This document shows positions 58,548 through 64,000 of a stretch of 64,000 nucleotides of DNA, piece after piece; positions within the stretch are counted from its first letter, which is position 1; the number at the start of each line of letters is the position of its first letter. The DNA lies in assembly GCA_023614405.1 (NCBI GenBank), contig CM042687.1:69360992-69424991 (forward strand), given 5' to 3'. Origin of the DNA: Avena insularis. Its lineage: Eukaryota > Streptophyta > Magnoliopsida > Poales > Poaceae. The position numbers and the translations under genes were made by a program. A model generated the notes under the pieces. It was not told the DNA's origin. It saw only the letters and a list, made by a program, of their open reading frames with translations, and did not search any database.

Positions 58548-59306
58548 TTGTATGCCAAGTTTAGCAAATGTGAATTCTGGTTACAGGAGGTAGGATTCCT
58601 CGGTCACATTGTATCAATCAGAGGAATTGCCGTTGACCCTGCAAAGGTGAAAGATGTCGAAGATTGGCAAGCCCCAACCACTCAAACCCAAGTTCGTGCA
58701 TTTCTCGGATTGGCGGGATACTACCGCAAGTTCGTAGAAGGATTCTCAAGTATCGCCAGACCCATGACCCAATTGCTGAAGAAGGACAAGAAGTTTGAAT
58801 GGACAGACAAATGTGAAGCGAGTTTTCAAGAACTCAAGAGGAGATTGATTTCAGCCCCAATCTTAATCATGCCGGATATCACAAAGCCCTTCGACGTGTA
58901 TTGTGATGCATCCAAGATCGGTCTCGGATGCGTGCTAATGCAAGAAGGCAAAGTTATATCTTATCTATCTCGACAACTGAAACAACATGAGCAAAATTAC
59001 CCAACCCATGACCTCGAACTTGCAGCCGTAGTTCTAGCCCTGAAGACATGGAGGCATTACCTGATGGGAAATCGTTGTGAGATTTATTCGGATCACAAGA
59101 GCCTGAAGTATATATTCACTCAGAAGGAGCTGAATATGAGACAGAGAATATGGATTGAGCTAATCAAGGATTATGATCTGGACATTCACTATCACCCCGA
59201 TAAAGCCAATGTGGTAGCAGATGCCCTTAGCAGATTGCCGTGCCACTTGAACTCCATGATTTTGAAGGGGCAACCAAGCTTGCACAAAGAGATGGAAGAT
59301 TTTTGA
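58548..59306 (+). pseudogene. RT connection and RNase H of copy D
   Basis: The frame begins at the connection region ([20 protein letters not shown]) and covers RNase [31 protein letters not shown] and [13 protein letters not shown], with the Asp-Glu-Asp residues present. [11 protein letters not shown] follows. It ends at TGA 59304, where A has CAA and B has AGA; an ancestral CGA would explain all three by single CpG changes on either strand plus one other change (inference). The same frame continues into integrase. Confidence 0.87.
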
Positions 59307-60802
59307 ATGGAATTAGTGAGTGAAGGATTTTTGGCTAGCGTAGAACTTCAACCCACTTTGATCAGACAAATCAAAGAGGCACAGAAAGGAAATGCTAGTA
59401 TTGACGGAATCAAGCGTCGTATCGGTACAGGCAAAGTACCCGGATTCACCGAAGACAAAGAAGGAGTTCTTTGGTACAAAGGACGCCTTTGTGTACCAGC
59501 AGATTCTGAGTTGAAAGAAGTTATTTTGAAGGAAGCTCATGATACTCTTTATTCTATCCACACCGGAGGAACTAAGATGTATCAAGATTTGAAGGAGCAA
59601 TTTTGGTGGCATAAGATGAAGAGAGAAATCGGAAGCTATATCGCCAAGTGTGATATATGTCAGCGAGTCAAGGACGAACATCAAAGACCCGCTGGATTGT
59701 TGCAACCATTACAGATTCCGGAATGGAAATGGGATTCCGTTGGAATGGACTTCATCACCGGATTGCCTACTTCTAGCAGGGGAAATGACTCTATCTGGGT
59801 CATAGTGGACAGATTGTCCAAAGTCACCCATTTCTTACCCGTCAAGACCACATATCAGAGTTCGAAGCTAGCGGAGTTATACATCGCTAGAATCGTCAGT
59901 TTGCATGGAGTCCCCAAGAACATCGTATCGGATCGAGGAACTCAGTTTACCTCGAGATTCTGTCAGAAAGTCCAAGAAGGTTTAGGAACCCACTAGATTT
60001 TACCACCACGTATCACCCTCAGACCGATGGACAGACGGAGCGAGTAAATCAAATACTCGAAGATATGCTGAGAGCATGTGTGTTAGAGTATGGATCTAAG
60101 TGGGAAGACTATCTGCCATTCGCAGAATTTTCATACAACAATAGTTATCAAGCTAGTTTTCAAATGGCCCCATTTGAATTCATGTACGGAAGAAAGTGTC
60201 GCACCCCTTTGAACTGGTCGGAAGTAGGAGAGAGTCAGATTTTTGGACCCGATATCCTACGAGAAGCAGAAGAGAAGGTTCACAAGATTCGTGAGCACCT
60301 CAAGACAGCCTAGTCCCGACAGAAGAGTTACACCGACAAAAGACGTCGAGACCTCGCCTTCAACATAGGAGATTTTGTGTATCTGAAAGTGTCACCATTT
60401 AAAGGAATGCATCATTTCTAGCTCAAAGGAAAGTTAGCCCCCAGATATATCAGACCCTTCAAGATTCTGAACCGTCGAGGAGAAGTGTCGTATCAATTGG
60501 AACTACCCGAAGAGATGTCAGCCGTGCACAATGTGTTCCATATCTCATTACTTCGCAAGTGCCTCGAAGTTCTAGAGAAGACCGAAGTATTCAATAATAT
60601 TGATCACCGTACTATACAGATCAATGATGACCTGACCTATCCTGAAGTACCCATCCGTATTTTGGAAAAAGCTTTCCGAACTACCAGAACCCGAAGCATC
60701 AAGTTTATCAAGATTCAGTGGAGCAACCACACAGAAGAGGAAGCTACCTGGGAGCGCGAGGATCACATCAGGACGGAGTTTCCCGATCTCTTCAAATCCT
60801 AG
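59307..60802 (+). pseudogene. Integrase and chromodomain of copy D
   Basis: Zinc domain ([11 protein letters not shown] and CDICQRV), first catalytic Asp in GMDFITGLP and second Asp in SDRGTQF. A 1-nt deletion near 59993 follows. The Glu (QTERVNQ, near 60040) is in another frame, followed by AEFSYNNSYQAS and MYGRKCRTPLNW. TAG at 60311 and TAG at 60419 interrupt; the second is shared with A. The frame 60485-60802 holds LRKCLEVLEKTEVF and the chromodomain (IRILEKAFRTTRTRSIKF, EEEATWEREDHI). The motif equivalent to GPF reads RPF here. Confidence 0.87.
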
Positions 60803-60844
60803 GTAATCTTCGTCCTTTTTCAAATCTCGGGACGAGATTTTGTT

Positions 60845-60859
60845 TAAGGGGGGAAGGTT
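60845..60859 (+). other. Polypurine tract of copy D
   Basis: AAGGGGGGAAGG directly precedes the 3' LTR. Confidence 0.8.
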
Positions 60860-62115
60860 TGTAACATCCCAAAAACATTAAACTAGAATCATCAAACTCT
60901 AATCACCAAAATTAGGGTTAACAAAAACTTTTCCAATTAAAAATATGAAAGCATTCATATGTGTGTATTGAAATTTGGATTATTTTGAATTGCCATGATT
61001 ATGTGTTTATTTGCTTGGAAAATGATTCTTAGGTGAAATAAACATCATCTAAACAATCCCCACACTTTTCCCAAAGACAAATAAATAAATAAAACAAAAT
61101 AAAGGAATGGTCACTTTGGCCAAATTAACTCCCATGCCTACTTTGGCTATCTCTAACTTTCAGAACTTAACAGAAACTTGTTTGGATATTTGCACCCCTT
61201 GATAGTACTCATAACAAAGTATCAATGCCCACCTGGTGATCATCCAGAAACATTCAAATGCATAGTTTAAATGACATTTTAAAATTGAATGTATTTCATA
61301 TGGGAAGATCCCACTTTTTCAAAAACCACTCAAACAAGCTCAACTTTCAAAACCCAAGCATCTACAGACTCACCAGCACATGCCTAGCACACCCACCAAA
61401 AATCTTTTCAAAATTCAAAACTTGAATTCATGCGGCCATTTCATCAAACACCTTGCAGATACAAATCAAACAAAATCAAAACACTATAGTGTGCAGTGAT
61501 TCTGGCCGAACTTGTCCCCTCTCTGGTTACACTAGTCTCAGTAGATCATCTAGCAAGCTTAACTAAGCTCTAGCCCCACTGTAAGCTTTCCAATATCATC
61601 AATGTTGAACAGGCCAAGAGCACCATGTCACCGCAGTGTGGACAGCAGGCTAGAGGAAGAACTAGCCGTGCCATCCTTGTCTGGGAGGTACCCATGCCTC
61701 ACCGCCCCCTCTCGACCAGCCCTGCCTCGCAGACAACAACCAGAACCGCCAGGAACGCCACGCCCGTGCCGCTGACGACCATGACGATGTGCGCCGCAGA
61801 GCACGCACCGTTCCCACGCAACCCGACCACATCGAGCCCTCACCGCCCGCCAACATGCTCCCCACCGTCCCAAGAACACGCCAGACATGCCCATTTCACC
61901 TCCCGTGCCCCGTAGCCACCGCTCGCCGTCGAAGACGCCGCCTCTGCCGTCGCGAGCGTGCAGCATCGTTTGCCACCGCCCCTACACGCGCATTAAAGCC
62001 ATAGAGCATCGCCAGGAGACCACCGATCGATCGCCACCCTCGGCCATGCCTCTAGCAGCCCGTAGCCATGTCGCCACCGTCGCCTGCCCATCTCGTTCGG
62101 TCTCATCGTCGAGAC

Positions 62116-62124
62116 TATAAATAG
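62116..62124 (+). promoter_or_regulatory. TATA box of the copy D 3' LTR
   Basis: TATAAATAG at the expected offset, in a GC-rich U3. Confidence 0.6.
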
Positions 62125-63239
62125 ATCCCTCCCCTGCTCGATTTCTTCACACCATTCCACTCTCCTCTCCTCACTGATCGTTCCACCCTGTTCCCGAAGC
62201 AAGGCGAGCAGCGCATCGCCGGAACTGCGCCGGAGAAGGCCGCCTCTGGAGAAGAAGGGAGCCAGCGATTGGAGCCGCCCCAGGAGAAGCTGCCGGTACC
62301 AGGAGGTTCGCCAACGTCGACTTCGCCGACCTACTTTGAGCCCCGGTGAGCCTCCCACGACCCCCACCTTCCGCGTTAGGGTTCTGTCTCGCCGGCGCTG
62401 CCCGACGTGGACGATGAACCAGAGCCGTTGGATTAGAACTAGATCCAACTCACCACGTTGCCGTGTAAACGCGTTTAAAGAGCCACCGAGGTGGAACCCC
62501 TGTCATTGAGCCTCAGCCATGAGTGACACTGGCGGCACATTAGCGCCTCAAGTTCCAGCCCAGTCGTTTGAAATTAATTTTTCCATTTTAATTCAAACAT
62601 AGTTTTGTACCCAGTTTCAAAAATCAACCCAGATCGATTCAGTAAACCAAATTGAATGAAACCAATTTTGTTAGAAAGGTTTTGAAATGCTTAATCCAAG
62701 CCCGTTGGATTCAAATCATTTGAATCTATAGATCAACCTTGGTAAAATAACAAGTCAGAAGCTTTTCTGCATTCACATTTTTCAAATTTAAACTATACTG
62801 TCTTTTGAGTTGATTCCAAATCTCAAAAATCACATTTGATCATACCTTTCAGAATATATAAAAACATATGGGTTTACTTACAGAAATAATGTTCAAGTAA
62901 TAAAAGGATGCCACATAGGCATTTCTAGTCACTTTATTTAATTAAAATAAAAGGTTAAATCTTATTAAATTGTGACATCACTTTAAATCACATTCCCATG
63001 TACTGAAATGTGTGGTGATGACATGTGTCAACATGATCCCATGTTTGGTTTGGAGAATATTAAATCTTAAGTAGTTTTTCAATGAGTAGAAATTACTTTT
63101 CTAAAAATAAAAAAATTAAACCAAGCTTTAATCTTGTAATGTTAGTGATGATGCTAGATCATCTATAGAACCCTTTTGTGTGATGATTGAAAATAGTTAA
63201 GTATTGTTTGGTGATTGTGTACCTCGTATTTATTTATAG

Positions 63240-63326
63240 ACGCTAGTACCAACCAAGGATACGAGGAAGAAGGAGGATACTACGAAGAAGAAGCCGAGGA
63301 GAACTTCAACCACTTCTCTACACAAG
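63240..63326 (+). other. Candidate second exon of the split LTR frame (copy D 3' LTR)
   Basis: 87 nt between TTTATAG and GCAAGC. Open frame with Glu/Tyr-rich codons and no stop. Confidence 0.4.
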
Positions 63327-63501
63327 GCAAGCTAACACTTGCAAGATACTTTACCTTAGCAAGCCTAATACTACTAGTTGATTGAGCAAGACAATACTTG
63401 CAAGATACTTTATCAATGCAAGCTAACACTTGCAAGATACTCTACTTTAGCAAGCCTTACTAATCAAGTTGACCTATGCAAGCATATACTTGCTTGTTAC
63501 C
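63327..63501 (+). repeat. GCAAGC tandem array in the copy D 3' LTR
   Basis: Same six-unit array as at 53393-53568, with scattered base changes. Confidence 0.7.
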
Positions 63502-64000
63502 ATGCCAACTATATGCCTTAAGCATATGTGATCATACCCATTTGATAACCCCATTCCTAGTTTTACTTACAAGATTTATACTTTATTTCTTTATCGAAGC
63601 TAGTACTTAGAGCTTACTTAAGTGAATTGTAGATTCTAGAAAGATAACTGAAGGTTGCATAAATAGCATAAAACTTGGCCTAAGCTAGATAATCTTTATG
63701 TCATCTTAAGGCATGAGATTGAACTTAGTAAACTCCACTAGTTTACCAACCCTCATTAGTACTTACCCCCACTTGTAGATGCTAGTGCTAAGCATAAAAC
63801 TGGATCAACTTAGATGGGAATACTTGATGAAAATGGTTACGAAAACCTTGGAATGATGGATCATTCTATTGAGATTTTTTGACATGTGTTTTCAAACACC
63901 AGATGATTTTGGTGATGAAAATGTTGAGGATGAGCCTTAGCCCTTTATAAAACTGATGGTTGTCTGGATGCGATACCATTTCAATTTTACTGTACAACCA

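Larger units (their letters stand above)
50889..64000 (+). mobile_element. Copy D: Tekay-like Gypsy retrotransposon, runs past the window end
   Basis: 5' LTR 50889-55009, initiator-Met primer site, ORF0, gag, protease, RT, RNase H, integrase-chromodomain, polypurine tract, and 3' LTR from 60860 to the window end. It has no inserted elements. LTR ends and coding order match A and B, but the LTRs form a distinct variant (for example a longer GCAAGC repeat array). It is inserted in Y2. It is the most complete copy, although ORF0, protease, RT, RNase H and integrase each contain stops or shifts. Confidence 0.92.
60860..64000 (+). repeat. 3' LTR of copy D, cut by the window end
   Basis: 3141 bp visible. 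Same order as the 5' LTR: TATAAATAG at 62116, exon-2-like unit 63240-63326 (open, with the TTTATAG acceptor present), GCAAGC array 63327-63501. A small deletion near 62305-62340 shortens the exon-1-like frame relative to the 5' LTR. Confidence 0.92.

Noticed and set aside
1..64000. CRISPR arrays, tRNA or rRNA genes, bacterial operons
   Set aside because: No spaced short repeats of CRISPR type, no cloverleaf or rRNA sequence seen; LTR ends, tRNA primer sites and CACTA termini show plant nuclear repeat DNA.

Overview
The window looks like intergenic DNA from a large-genome grass, most likely a Triticeae species such as wheat, barley or a relative. It is almost entirely nested LTR retrotransposons plus one CACTA transposon, with target-site duplications, tRNA primer sites and polypurine tracts visible. 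I found no convincing intact host gene, tRNA or rRNA. The species call is inference from element types only.

Layout: 1-481 is the U5/PBS/5' UTR end of a minus-strand Gypsy element (X'). 482-1374 is part of a minus-strand LTR (Y). 1375-22530 is copy A (+) of a chromodomain-bearing, Tekay-like Gypsy family with LTRs of about 4 kb. A is interrupted by a Copia solo LTR (8588-10815, TSD CCAGT/CTAGT) and a 6.1-kb CACTA element (12360-18470, TSD ACT). At 22530/22531 its truncated 3' LTR is fused to the truncated 3' LTR of copy B of the same family on the minus strand (22531-34856). B sits in the 5' LTR of a non-autonomous Gypsy-like element X (+; 34857-45858). A complete Athila-like element C (-; 34932-42175, TSD ATAAG) sits in the 5' UTR of X. 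An inverted relative X2 (46266-47363) follows, then a long minus-strand LTR Y2 (47364-50888). Copy D of the Tekay-like family (+; 50889 to beyond 64000) ends the window.

The three Tekay-like copies share one architecture: LTR with a TATA box near its first third, initiator-Met tRNA primer site, an extra ORF of about 260 codons (called ORF0 here), gag with a CCHC knuckle, protease, RT, RNase H, integrase, chromodomain, polypurine tract, LTR. All coding regions are decayed by stops and 1-nt indels, so none is autonomous as it stands. Element C has gag-protease, RT and RNase H-integrase broken by one frameshift, one stop and a 3' deletion.

The best candidates for something undescribed are: (1) a compact module of two palindromes and a third hairpin in the transcribed part of five LTRs from three LTR groups, where different sequences keep the same self-complementary pattern; (2) ORF0, with a coiled-coil-like region and acidic tail; (3) a split acidic reading frame inside the LTRs with phase-matched splice-like junctions; and (4) the inverted A/B fusion with a 29-bp templated filler.
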